Shown here: piece after piece, positions 11,442 through 22,835 of the stretch
Numbering within the stretch: position 1 is the stretch's first letter
How the letters are laid out: each line of letters begins with the position of its first letter
DNA from: Eumeta japonica
Lineage: Eukaryota > Arthropoda > Insecta > Lepidoptera > Psychidae
Length of the DNA stretch: 64,000 nt
Assembly: GCA_005406025.1 (NCBI GenBank)
Contig: BGZK01000106.1
Span: forward strand, 62,001 to 126,000
Reading direction: 5' to 3'
The notes under the pieces: model-generated
Told to the model about the DNA's origin: nothing
Database searches by the model: none
What the model saw: only the letters and a program-made list of their open reading frames with translations
Made by a program: the position numbers and the translations under genes

Positions 11442-12755
11442 ATCTATGTGGCGCGATGTGTTCATTTTTCACCATAACAAAGCGGTTAGCTAAAAGCAAA
11501 CATCACTGCCAACCAGCAATATACCCAAAGTTCAAAAACGACCTAGGATATCATATGAAAAAGCAGGATAAGTTCCAGTCCCTTATTTAAGGTGAAGAAT
11601 TTGCAGTAACACATAATCAGTAACGCTTTAACGATAAATGTGGCCTATAAATGTGAAAGTAAACTTGTTTGTTTTATTTGATTTGTATATTTGTTTATTT
11701 TCATAGTTCAGCGGTTAGACCAACGCGTACAGACAAACATAAATTACTTATTAACCCGGAATAAATTTCAGAGATCTTTATCATCAATAATGCGGAAATG
11801 ATTGGTTACATATGACATAAACTGATAAAAAAACACTAGATAAGCGACAAGCGTGACTAGGACTCGCGCTCTGAGGATTCCGTACAGATTTAATTATGCA
11901 TGCCGATATTTCGTCCATTAAATTCTTGACATTTTTTGTGTGTTTTCGACACCGATACTGGTAAGATTTCGGTCCGAGAATTCTGAAACTATTGTAATTT
12001 TCCTTCTTTTCAATAATATTTCTAGATAACTTTTTAAAGATCCCAATTTTTAATTATTTAAAATTTTCATATTGAGAAGTTCTCCTTTTGCATTTCGTGC
12101 AGGTTTAACGTCAAAGGTAAGTAACCTGTAAGTTTTGATTTGCTTGCTAATGTTAAGATATACGACAAAGATGTCCGTATTTTTCGTTTGAGTTGACTTA
12201 GAGGCTTGATTTTTCACAACTTCCAGGGACCGTAACCCTAAGGAATATCAATACCAATAAGCATTCTGGAGAAGAAGGGTTTCGACAAACAGATAGATGG
12301 ATAGACGAATCATGAAATTTCACTAAAATATCGTTTTGGTACTTCACAACATCATTAATCTTCATATACGTAAAGTATTTATAATTTTCCAGTTTTCATA
12401 TAGACTTATAAAAGAGTACTTATAGTCAACGAAAACTATACCGACGCATTTTTTTGTTGCTTTTTATTTTATTTTGTGTTGTTTTTCAATTTATAATTCA
12501 GTCAAATTATGCAGTCGATCCAATGTTGTTGTATGTGGGAGCTAGGTCCAAGTTCGCCGTTTTATTTCTACTGTTTTCAAATTTTGACTTAGAATTCTAA
12601 ATGACGTAATTATATAGGCACAATCTATCGGGTAATTATTTAGCGCATTAGGTAAAACTATTAAATGGATTTTGAGGCGAGCTGCAACTACATGTTATAT
12701 CCGAAACTCCAGCAAGAAATATTTAGCTTATAGATATTTCAAGTAGCATTTTGGG
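11442..12755. other. AT-rich non-coding stretch
   Basis: No gene and no repeat matched. Confidence 0.5.
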
Positions 12756-12759
12756 GAAG

Positions 12760-13205
12760 CGGTGAATATAAATAAACGGGACGAGATCGGAAATCGAGCA
12801 TAGAAGCGGGATTTGTATAATACAGAACGAAACCGGGGACGGATCAATACCGCAATTATAATTAAAATCGAGAAGTCTTAGGGTCGGGACTATTGCGTAC
12901 GCGCGGCGAGAGTGGTGGAATGACGGCCATTGTTTAATGAATTTTCCGAAGAAAAAACAAAGGTGTTTTTATGATAGAGCCTCGAGGCAAAATCGTCGAA
13001 TAATGACGTGAATACCACAATCGTGACGCAGACACGTCAATACGGATCGTCATACGGGAGTGGCTGTCGGTCGCCGCGTGCGCCGGGCGCGCTCCCAAAG
13101 GGTTCGGCATCTGTCGTCCCAATGGGCGGTTCGCACAAAGACAAAATTTCTGATTTTCCGCAACATCGACCTTCACAATGCTTAATTAATCGTAAGTAAT
13201 ACGTT
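12760..13205. promoter_or_regulatory. GC-richer island with a possible splice-donor word
   Basis: The CpG-rich part (GTACGCGCGGCGAGAG, GCCGCGTGCGCCGGGCGCGC) overlaps opposite-strand frames of 80 (-) and 63 (+) codons. The plus frame (13008-13199) runs into CGTAAGTAATACG, which contains a donor-like GTAAGT. The peptide matches nothing I know and the preceding bases (AATC) are a poor exon end. A non-coding island is more likely than an exon. Confidence 0.3.
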
Positions 13206-13557
13206 TTTATCTTTTCGGTGCGCTGTTATATATTTTTGTTTGAGTGTAAGTAATCCCTCGGGAGTATTGAACCCGGTTAATATTATATTACTACTTATGT
13301 TTAATTGAGTGGAATATTATGGACTAATATTTTATGTGGGTCCATACGCTTCTACATAAACAATCGCTTATGTAATGACTAATAAATTCACGGATATATG
13401 TATATATATTTTTTTTATAACTTGTCAATGGTTATTACTTTTTCCTTTTGCTTACATTAACATTTACAATGTTTAACTTTTACAAGTAAAAGTTGAATCG
13501 AAGGGACGTTATACAAAAAGTATTTTATATTGCATTTATTTGGTTGTAAAATGCAAG

Positions 13558-13560
<3 letters not shown>

Positions 13561-13592
<32 letters not shown>

Positions 13593-13740
13593 AAGCGCAT
13601 ACTTCAAGGACAGTTTTTTCGATAGATCGTATGCTTCAGGGACATCTGTATACTTTGGGGACTGTCCCCAAAGTATGTTTATATCAAACGCATACTTTGA
13701 GCCCATTCTATGTAACGCATGCTTTGAGACAACTGGTCAA
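13561..13740. repeat. (AT)n tract plus CGCATACTT-type motif array, locus 1
   Basis: (AT)14 at 13562-13589 is followed by repeated words: GCGCATACTTCAAGGACAG (from 13596), CGTATGCTTCAGGGACA (from 13629), a head-to-head pair forming a perfect 27-bp palindrome (13650-13676, centre GGGGACTGTCCCC), CGCATACTTTGAGCC (about 13690) and CGCATGCTTTGAGAC (about 13717). The same word occurs next to a long (AT)n tract at 21700-21994 in the opposite orientation. Spacing is irregular, so this is not a simple tandem repeat. Confidence 0.7.
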
Positions 13741-14188
13741 GCGTGAACATTTCAAGGGTTCAGTGCCATTTCGCACTTTTTCACAGGTAACAACTAGATA
13801 AGTTTCTTAATAATTGTTATTATTTTGATTAATTTTAGTAGAATGAATTTCAATATTGACTCCAAACTACTCCGACTTTGCCTGAATGAAAATAATTTTC
13901 TTGTTTATATTTCGAATATTTTATGATTGTTTTTATATTGCTATATTGAAAATAATTATTATTAAAACTATAATATTAAAATAAGGACTAATGTATATTT
14001 TTTGGGGTTTGCTTGTATCTAGGCTTCACAATTTTGTGAGAGTTTTATATTTATAACGTCAAAAAATGTTATGGTAAATTTGTTTTCGAAGTTTTTGCCT
14101 ATATAATAATTCTTTTTTTTTCCTATTTATTTTCTTTAGCTGTTCTCCGTATTTTACGACTAAATTTATACTACTACATAAATCTGTA
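13741..14188. other. AT-rich non-coding stretch
   Basis: Nothing recognised. Confidence 0.5.
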
Positions 14189-14189
14189 G

Positions 14190-15000
14190 CGTCGGTCTGT
14201 ATGTCTTATTATAATTAACGAACAGTTTGACCGATTGTGACGAAAATTGTTATACAGTAATCTGTCTGTCTGTTTGTTTACCTTTATGTTTTGTTATGAC
14301 CTGAACATGTGATTGCGTAAATGATAGAATACTGTTAGTTTGTCTGTCTGTCTGTCTGTTTGTTTACCTGTATGTTTTTGTTATAACTTAAAAAATGATT
14401 CGACCAATCTGTGTAGAAAATTAATGTACAGTCAGAACATATGATTGCGCAAATAATAAGTTACTGTCTCTTAGTCCGTCTGTCTGTATCATCTTTTATA
14501 AATTGAAAAGATTTAATCGATCTTGTTGAAAATCGCTTACCGTTAGAACATATGACCGCACAAATGATAGGCTACTGTTTGTCTATTTGTCTATCTATAT
14601 ATTTTTTTTTATAACAAGAATGGCGTGACTGACTTAATAAAAATAGGTCTGGAAAAACATGTGCTTGCATAAATGATAGATTACTGTGTGTCTGTGTGTT
14701 TGGCAGTCTGTGTATATGTTCTTTTATAATTTAAGAACGGGTGACCAATATTGATAAAAATTAGTATAGAGTCAAAACATGATATTGTGCAAATTATAGG
14801 CTACTCTCTGTCTGTCTCTCTGTGTGTTATTTTATAACTTAGAACCGTTCCATCTATTGTGATAAAATTGGTGATCAATTAGAATGTGTTAGTGTACTGT
14901 CTGTCGACCTGTACGTATTATGTTCTTTGTTAACTTAAAAACTGTTTAATCGATCGTAATAAAAATTTGTTACATTCAGAACAACCTGTGATTGCCAAAA
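14190..15000. repeat. Decayed tandem array, about 110-120-bp period
   Basis: About seven diverged units, each with a GTCTGTCTGT-type run, a TTATAACTTAAAAA-type stretch, a CGATC-TGATGAAAATT-type stretch (near 14233, 14400, 14515, 14628, 14741, 14850 and 14950) and a GAACATATGATTGCGCAAAT-type stretch. The unit resembles the dispersed repeat at 19028-19170 (GTACCGATTTTGACGAAAT), so it looks like an old tandem expansion of that module. Confidence 0.65.
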
Positions 15001-15400
15001 AAAAAATACATCCTGTGTTATTTCCACACCATATGAGAACAATGAAAAAACAATCATTATTTTTTTAATTCTTTAGTAGCAATATTCATTATTAGTATTT
15101 ATATTTAGTTTTTATGTAGTTGCGTGTGTCTATGTGCGCCTAATTTGCTTTGCATTAGAGTTAAGGGGGGTTAAATTTTGTATGAAACTTTTTATAGAGC
15201 AAGGTACGAACTTTAAAAAGTCATGAGATGCATATTTTATAATTAGATGGGAGGAGCAGGATTGTGTATTACTAGCATTACTAGCATTCGTATCTGACGT
15301 TGTCTGCGTATTTTTTCCTGTTGAACCGAATTATCAACGGATGCTAAGAATACTTACTTCATTAATAAGAAACTCTTTGAATGTAATAGACCATTAACAT

Positions 15401-15435
15401 TTCGCTATGGTGAAACCATAGTTCACCATAGCGAA
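15401..15435. repeat. Stem-loop, 14-bp perfect stem, 7-nt loop
   Basis: TTCGCTATGGTGAA (15401-15414) pairs with 15422-15435 around ACCATAG. It lies in unremarkable AT-rich DNA with no adjacent gene. It is too short to be a typical pre-miRNA. Confidence 0.8.
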
Positions 15436-15594
15436 GTGCATATTTGTAAGCTAATATATCATATAATGAGAACAAATATAATAGGAACCGACTTCTAAAT
15501 AGTAAAACAAAAACTTATGAGTTGATAGATATATATTTTGATAAGCTTTTATTAACTTGTAATAGTTATATGAATATATGTTATCAGTTCCAAA

Positions 15595-16185
15595 ATTCGC
15601 AAACCAATTTTCAACCATTTACTGGTATCCGATTAAGCTGAAATTTGCTATACTTATGTAAGTTAGGTGACAATGAAATATGATGATACCATCGAATTGG
15701 TCTGATGATGGAGACCGAAGGTAGCCATAGTAACTCCTAAACTAAATATGATAAGCCCATCATGTTAAGCTCTATTTGATTGTTTTGATAAAACAATAAC
15801 CTTGTTTATACACAGAGTCTGATAATTTATTATCAGACCCAAAAGATGGTCATAGGAATTCCTAAGCTATAAATGATATACTTATCGTGTTTGGATTCGT
15901 TTGATATTTCTTAACAAAGACTTTAATCATACATGATGCCCAGGGCCTAATGATGATTTCTGAAGATAGTTAAAGGAGCTCATATGCTACACATAATAAA
16001 CTCGCCGTGTTTGGGTTCGATTGATTTTTCTTGAACAAAACTTGAAATTTGTTAGTTATCCGGGGTCTAATGAATTTTTTAATGAAAAATTTCAGATAGT
16101 AGGTCTAGGAATTCCTAAGCTACTCAAAAGAAACTCATCCTATTTGGGTTCGTTTGATTTGTCTATATATTGAAAAATCTATATT
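15595..16185 (+). repeat. 120-bp family, decayed copy with head and four units
   Basis: The head (about 15625-15695: AAGCTGAAATTTGCTATACT, then ATGATACCATCGAATTGG) is followed by units starting TCTGATGATGGAGACCGAAG at about 15703 and near 15820, 15945 and 16065. Each has CATAGGAATTCCTAAGCTA-type and GTGTTTGGGTTCG(T/A)TTGAT-type blocks. The same order of blocks is seen in the 120-bp units at 50701-52126 and in the element at 30502-31797. Heavy divergence between the four units makes this the oldest array of the family in the window. Confidence 0.75.
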
Positions 16186-16554
16186 TTTTTCCATTTTATT
16201 GAGATCTTTTTATTCACTTTTCGCAGTCGGGATTTACTTAATTGTTTTTTCTTTTAATTCTGTTTTAACAACATTCTAAAATTGTTTTCCTTTCACTAGC
16301 ATGGTCATCGTCGTATCTCTTTGTAATAATCGTGATAAATCTTAGATTTATATATTGTTATTCGTTAATCTTTCTGGTCGTATAAATATTAAACAAAGCT
16401 TATTGCAGTAAAATAGATTTGGAAACATCATCTTGACTTTGTAAGACTTATTCAATGATATGTCACTCCACAGATATGCAATTTTATTTTCTTTAGCGCT
16501 ACTTTTATTTTAAGACTGCTTTTGATTTTGATTTTTTGTAATTTTTTTTTAATA

Positions 16555-16705
16555 TACACTGTGACAATCGCGCCACCGAAATAAATCTAATCGAATTAGG
16601 TTTATAAGTTTAATAGTTATGAGGGAATATAGGAACGGACATACATACAAACAAGTAAACACATGTAATCCTTCTTTGCGTTTCACCGGTGCGGTACAAA
16701 TTAGT
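16555..16705. repeat. Fragment of a dispersed repeat (pairs with 20580-20660)
   Basis: TTAATAGTTATGAGGGAATA, then an ACATACATACAAAC block and CCTTCTTTGCGTTTC resemble the run AGTTATGTGAGAACAG ... CATACAAGC ... CTCCTTTAGCTTCGC at 20580-20660. This is a moderate match between two old copies. Confidence 0.45.
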
Positions 16706-16709
16706 TAAT

Positions 16710-19025
16710 AAATAAATTAATAGAAAATTTGACTGCGTAAAAGTGGACTAAAAAGATGGAAACAAGATGATTTAAAAAATCATTTAATAAAATATGCTAG
16801 AAAAATAGAAAATCAACAAAATACTTGCAGTCGTGGGTATCAGATTCATGTTTTGATTGATGATTATGACATATTTTTTCAAAGATAAGAACCGATTCCA
16901 AAAATTAGCCTGCACATACACTTCATTAAAAATAACACTACCTAAACAGATATAAGTACACAGAAACAAAATCGTTATAAGAATTGTTTTAGGCAATGCC
17001 GGTCAAGGCAAGAAATTTAAGTCTTTTTTATATGTATTCTGAAACATCATTCCAAAGTAAGAGTTGTATGATGGTCCTTTAATTTTATATAAATATTCTT
17101 GCCAATTTCGTTTAGATCACATTAGACCATGGAGTTATGAACTATTATTACCGTGGCCTCCCATTTTCATAACTCCATGCATTAGACGTTGTAAACATCG
17201 TATTATTGTCACGACGACTACGCGCCTTTGTATAGGACTGCCATATAAATTTTATTAATTTTCTATTAAAAATTTTATAAATGTTCATAGTGAAATGTGA
17301 AATCAAAATATTTAATACCAAACTACATTCAATCAGTCATTATTTAAAAGTTTGAATTTCATACTAATACAAAAATTGTAAATTTTAAAAAGAATACAAT
17401 AATCCTAATAGTATAAATTTCAATGATCACATCAAAGACGCCGCCGCCACTCGCCGAAAGGCGCTGTGCGGCATCATAAAATAAGCGGGAATCTCTTTGT
17501 CATCTTTGAAGAAAACACCACGTGCTTTTACGTTTCTAACAGGGTGACTATACGAGTAAAATTTTGTTGCATATTGTATGTTTATCTCATAGTAATTATG
17601 ATCTAATACAAATAACGAAATATATGTAAATAATTCAACTCAGAGTGTTAAAGTTTAACATAATACTTATTTATTTCATTTAACTGCTTATTTGATAGAG
17701 CATATAAATACAAAAATTAATAGAGATAGAGAGAGAGATAACAGCAAAAAAAGTAAATATAAAAAGGTAGAAGTACAAAGAGCCTAATCTAAATTAATAA
17801 CATACAAATATGAAAAAAGTAAATTAAAGTGCATCAGCAAAAGAGCGTATTTTCATGGAACTTACGTCCTTTGGTTGAGAAGCGCAGTTTTTCGGAAATA
17901 ACTCAAAAATAGTATATTATTCGATCACGTTCAAAATTATTTTCATTGAAAGTATTTATTAAGTGTTAGCTATGTTATTTTTGATACTTTTGGACATACG
18001 GTTTAAAAATAAAGGAAGGACAGAATTTATGCTACTTTTGAAGTAATTATTTCTGAAATTATTCATGTAATAAGAAAAATATTTAAAAACGTTAAAGTTT
18101 TTTCTAAAGAACTGTCGAAGCATGTACCACACGATGATGTTTTTGAAAAATTTTTTCTGTTGGGTGTACAGAGTGCCCCGTATAAACATCTATTTTGTTA
18201 TTTAACAATTTATAAGAGCAGTTTTAAATGAAGGTATATGAAAAATACATTAAATTGTGATTGTACATCTGAATTATTTTGCTTATCAATTGTATCAATT
18301 GTTTAATATTTATATGGGGTTATCAGGTAATATTTTGATGGGGTCAATAATGTATAAGCATCTAATATTATTTTAAAAGAAACTAATAAATATAAGATAA
18401 ATGCGCAAAAAAGAATAATGATAATAACGTATAAAACTGAGAATTGATTTAACTTCAACAAATGCCAGTTAATCCACATTAATTAAACAAGTAAATGAGT
18501 TCCTTAAATTCTGATGTGAATAATAGTCTTCCTAGTATTGGTACAATATTTTCTTGAACTACTAACAGCACGTGTTTAATGTACTCAAGTATTCGTTAAT
18601 CTAAAATTTAGATTCTAAATAATATCGACTTATGTTAGTTAGATGCTCGTTTGGGTTCGTTAAGTTTCTATGTTTGTGGTATGTTTATCCTTCCATCAAA
18701 AATAAGTAAAAAGAAGTGAACGTTGCAAAAAGCAATTGAATAATTCGTACTTTTTTGCTCATAATATTATTTTAGATAAAAATCATGAAGTGCTTTAAAC
18801 AGAAAAAGCCCGTCTAAGTGGCAATCCAAAAAAGGTTTTCGTTAAAATTAATCGGGATTCAGATATGTGTTGTTATTTTTATTATTTTTTCTGTCTTCTT
18901 TATTATTTTCAATAAATAAATTTATTTTTATTAATAAAGAAAAATTCAAAGTTAACTTAATAATTCACAAGCAGTGTTTATTAAAAATTTAAGCGTAATA
19001 TTTTATGTAATTGTTTTTTTTTACG
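16710..19025. other. AT-rich non-coding stretch
   Basis: A small GC-richer patch lies at 17420-17530 (GACGCCGCCGCCACTCGCCG). A hairpin at 17128-17179 is listed separately. Short A/T-driven frames (16784-16996, 17959-18189) encode isoleucine/asparagine-rich peptides and are not credible. Confidence 0.5.
17128..17179. repeat. Hairpin, 14-bp perfect stem with a 24-nt loop
   Basis: CATGGAGTTATGAA (17128-17141) is the reverse complement of 17166-17179. Both arms are flanked by ATTAGA in direct orientation, which may be incidental. Confidence 0.7.
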
Positions 19026-19027
19026 AT

Positions 19028-19480
19028 TCAATACTAGTATTATAAATGCAAACGTCTCTTTGTCTGTCAGTCTGTTCGATATTCACGCCTATAAACTGCT
19101 GTACCGATTTTGACGAAATATGACACAGAAATAGTTTGGCAGTAGAAATCGGACATAGGTTATGAATTGTTGGCTGTCTGTTCGGTTGTATGTTTTTTCG
19201 TAGTTCACCAATAGTTAAATTTATTTAATCAACTTTACTGTACTAATAGAAAATATCATTTTGTCTTATAGTAGCTATTGTCTGTTTGTCTTTCAATCTG
19301 TTTGTATTTTTATGGGGTCTTATAGTTTTTTTACTTATAACTCGACAACTCTTCGACAAATTATCAAATTATGTTGAAATTCAGAAAACTAATAGAATTC
19401 ATGACATAAAATGTAGCTGTTGACATAAACTGTTTCTTTTTGTCAATGTTTATCTGTAATGTAATGTAACGCCTTATAAA
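19028..19480 (+). repeat. GTCTGTC / ACCGATTTTGACGAAAT dispersed repeat
   Basis: ATACTAGTATTATAAATGC is followed by a TTTGTCTGTCAGTCTG run, TTCACGCCTATAAACTGC and ACCGATTTTGACGAAAT. This order of blocks is one I recall from insect dispersed repeats, especially in Lepidoptera. A second, more diverged GTCTGTTTGTC unit starts at about 19270. The array at 14190-15000 appears to be built of related units. No coding region is seen. Confidence 0.5.
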
Positions 19481-19484
19481 TAGA

Positions 19485-20485
19485 AGATTAAAAAGTTATT
19501 AATTTTATTTTATTCTGTTGGCCATGCTTATTGTGTGCTTTGCTTAGAGAAGGAGCGTTGTTAGAGCCAGCAAAGACAACTAAGGGGGGGATAGAAAAAT
19601 TCATAGGACATTAAAAAGAACTATGTGGTTTTTCTATTGCGTCTTTTATCAGTCATTGTATTATATTATTAAGCGTAATATTATAAATATGTGTACTTTA
19701 TAACGATGTTTGGTTGTTCTTAACTCTATTATGCATAAGTGGTAGGACGAACTTAATTGAAATTTAGTACACAGATAGAATGTTTTCTGGGTTGTACTCC
19801 ATGATATTTTATATCTCCTACAAAAGCGTTTCTGTGCAATAATTTGCAAGAAACCTGAATCAATATCGGTATCAAGTGTAATTCGAAAAGAGAGGGACGC
19901 AGGGTTGAAATGGAGAACATCACCGAATCGGAACTCATTGTGAAATCGGGACTTTAATCGAAAACAGATTTGGGATTGGAATTATTATTGAGATTATTCG
20001 ATATAGAAAATAACAAATAAGTTGTATGTCCACGCAGGCGATGCTGTAGACAAAAGCAAGGAATATGTATTATTAACTATGTATTTGAATGTTGTAAAAA
20101 GTCATATATAATAAAAAATAAATCCAAAACCCGATTACGAAAATATTGCATTCTATAAATGTAAGAAACAAGAACATATATATTTTGTCTGCAATTCTAA
20201 TCTACAAACAATTCAATATTTTCACATAAGTAGACAATTTAAATATACATTTTAATGTAATACATAGACAGCGATGTTTAGAGGATAGCTGTGCTATATA
20301 ATAAATAAATGTAGCATGTACAAGAAGATATCCTTATATTGTGCAAATATAAGAATATTTTATGTTTCATACTTTTCAGAGTGCGATTTTGTCGTAGTTG
20401 TGTTATATTTTCTTAGAAAATGTGTGTAGTGCCACTTTATATTTTATTTAGTCTAGGTTTTATTTTTATTATAGTATAATACATA
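19485..20485. other. AT-rich non-coding stretch
   Basis: Short minus-strand frames (19661-19938) overlap each other and are not recognised. Nothing else is visible. Confidence 0.5.
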
Positions 20486-20489
20486 TATT

Positions 20490-20745
20490 AATTTAGTATG
20501 ACGTCACGCAGCCTATAACTAGTTGACGACAAATGTGCTTCTAGCGATATTTCATTTGTCAAATTATAGTAAATAATTTAAAAGTTATGTGAGAACAGAT
20601 AAACATACATCGAACCTACATACAAGCTAAAATCAGAACACTCCTTTAGCTTCGCTAGGTAATGTATTATAGGCTAATCTTTACATATATCTACCTAAAG
20701 TCCACACGGATGAAGTCGTGGACACCAACTAGTCAATGATAATGT
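20490..20745 (-). repeat. Dispersed repeat with ACTAGTTGGTGTCCACGACT head
   Basis: On the minus strand the end at about 20735 reads ACTAGTTGGTGTCCACGACT then TCATCCGTGTGGA. This is the same type of head as ACTAGCTGTTGCCCGCGTC at 25059. The body carries ATACATTACCTAGCGAAGC and a block shared with 16555-16705. It may be a truncated member of the same broad repeat type as 899-1430 and 25055-25610. Confidence 0.5.
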
Positions 20746-20749
20746 GTGA

Positions 20750-21695
20750 CATTCTAAAGTAGACTTACATTTATATAATCTTTGATGTGAAATCAAATTA
20801 AAAGCCCAAGTGTCGGACTACGCAAAGATTAAGATTCTTTGTTTTGACCGAAACAAATATAAGCATTAGTTTTACAGTTCCAATAAGAGATGCTCCATAC
20901 AAAATCTATACGTTTTATATAAAAGGTATGGATATTATGATTTTTCTGAACACCCATCTATATTACAATTAAAATAACCTATAACATACGTATGTTAATT
21001 TTTCCTGTGAATAATATAACTTCTTATTAGTGGCAGAATTTTCGGAAATGAATATTTCTTAAATTCAAATTTACAAACCATACCTTGTTAAACTATTAGC
21101 TTAGGTAAATTACGACCAAACGCTTCTTTTGTTTTAAAACAAACAACAATAGGTTAAATAACATTTACGTAACCTATTAATCATGGAAAACAACAATAAA
21201 AATGTCATATATACGGGCGCGCACGATCATTCAAACACGCAGGCATACATATACACACATGCACCTATATAAAAATAAATTAATAATGATAATAAAGAAA
21301 TACAAAAATAATGATTTTTTATGGTATATCGAAATAACATATTGCAATTTTCATCACGATCGGTCAAAACGTTCTTAAGTTTAAAAAGATAATAGCCAGA
21401 TTTAAATTAAAAAATTAAAACATGTTAGATAAATGAATACACTTTTTTTGTATTTATAATTTTATAGCATGACATAAATATCAGATCAACATTGAACAAT
21501 AAATCCACCACCATACATACCTCGTATGTTGCAATCAGACAAGTACTTGGGCTCAGTGAAGGATTAGACGAAAATATATACATATATGAATAGTAGTTGT
21601 CTTAAAATTCATTTCTTACTTTGCTTCATACTATAAAAATTGTTTTACAATATTTGATATCAAAAAATATGGTCCACTTTAAGTCACGTAGAACC
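20750..21695. other. AT-rich non-coding stretch
   Basis: Nothing recognised. Confidence 0.5.
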
Positions 21696-21699
21696 CTAA

Positions 21700-21939
21700 A
21701 AACCTGTCCTGAAGTATGCGTCATATATAAAAAAAATATATGCTAAACAGTTAGTTTGAGGACATGTCCCTAAAGTATGCGTTACATTGTAAAGTCCTCG
21801 AACTATGCGTTACGTTGAAGATCGTTCATATATGTTGAAATGTAAGAATATATACAAAAAATCTAGGTCGGTTGGACTCGTCACTGTGTAGGCTATCAGT
21901 TAAACCCAAAACAAAAATGTGGTCCCAAAGCATGCGTTT

Positions 21940-21994
<55 letters not shown>
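21700..21994. repeat. CGCATACTT-type motif array plus (AT)n tract, locus 2
   Basis: The words CTGTCCTGAAGTATGCG (about 21704), GTCCCTAAAGTATGCGTTA (about 21766), TCCTCGAACTATGCGTTAC (about 21795) and GTCCCAAAGCATGCGTTTG (21922-21940) lead into (AT)26 at 21943-21994. They are the reverse complement of the word repeated at 13596-13730. Both loci therefore place the array on the same side of an (AT)n tract once oriented. The 67-codon frame 21826-22029 spans the microsatellite (YIYIYI run) and is an artefact. Confidence 0.7.
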
Positions 21995-21996
<2 letters not shown>

Positions 21997-22435
21997 TTTT
22001 AATTTATTATTTTGTGAAAACAAAAGCACTAATTATTTTGTTAATTATTGACTGATAGCGAGAATAACTATTTATAACATGATACTAAAATAATTAACTG
22101 TATTTTTTTTAAAGGGTTGCAATCATACCGCGACTTTATTGTAATTATATGTACTATCGGATATTATTTATGTGTCAATTTATACAATTAATTTGCATTA
22201 AATGTAATGAATTAACATTGTATCATTTAAGGTACGAATCTCCTCATAAAAAGTGTAATAAGGTAAAAGTCCTCGTGTTTTCTAATGTGTTAGATTTAAT
22301 GCACGTTCCCAATGCACGGGATCCGATATGTTAGGTGCAAAGCGTGATGCTCAATACGTGTTTGCCTGATGCATGTTCACGCCATTTCATTGCAAAAATC
22401 ATAATCTAATTTTCCCTGATAAAAACCGATCGAAA
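21995..22435. other. AT-rich non-coding stretch
   Basis: Nothing recognised. Confidence 0.45.
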
Positions 22436-22439
22436 CGTC

Positions 22440-22835
22440 TCACACACACGACGCGAGCCAGTCCACGACTTTGACAGCAGCCCATGCGCGCGCGTCTTAT
22501 TAAAAACTATGCAAAAACAGTTAAAAGTGAGACAAATATTCACATAAACTATATTAATCAAAATCAAATACATTACACTACCAGTAGTGGTGCCATTAGA
22601 CAACCCCTGCTAGGCTTCGTGGACTTCGGAGCCGCCCCACCCAGCAAGGACGAGGCAAGTCTATCTCGTTGACTAGATGAAATGAGACTAGCATGAACGA
22701 CTGCGTGTTGATATTACGGTCTGCGCATGAGTTACAAAACAACTCTCAGAGATAAACACACTCAGACGTAGACCATCAGGGCTATTGGTTGCCGTCCACT
22801 GGGCCACGAGCAGACTACCTGAAAGCTAGGGGTAT
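22440..22835. other. GC-richer block, unassigned
   Basis: It starts with a CACACACACG run and contains CCCATGCGCGCGCG, GACAACCCCTGCTAGGC and GGCCACGAGCAGACTACC. On the minus strand the text looks like an untranslated tail of a retroelement, but I could not match it to anything else in the window. Confidence 0.25.

Noticed and set aside
13008..13199. 63-codon plus frame ending at GTAAGT
   Set aside because: Poor exon-end bases before the donor word, no conserved peptide, and an overlapping frame on the other strand of similar length.
17128..17179. Pre-miRNA hairpin
   Set aside because: Only 14 paired bases, shorter than a usual precursor stem of over 20 pairs.
21826..22029. 67-codon frame with a YIYI run
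   Set aside because: It translates the (AT)n microsatellite.
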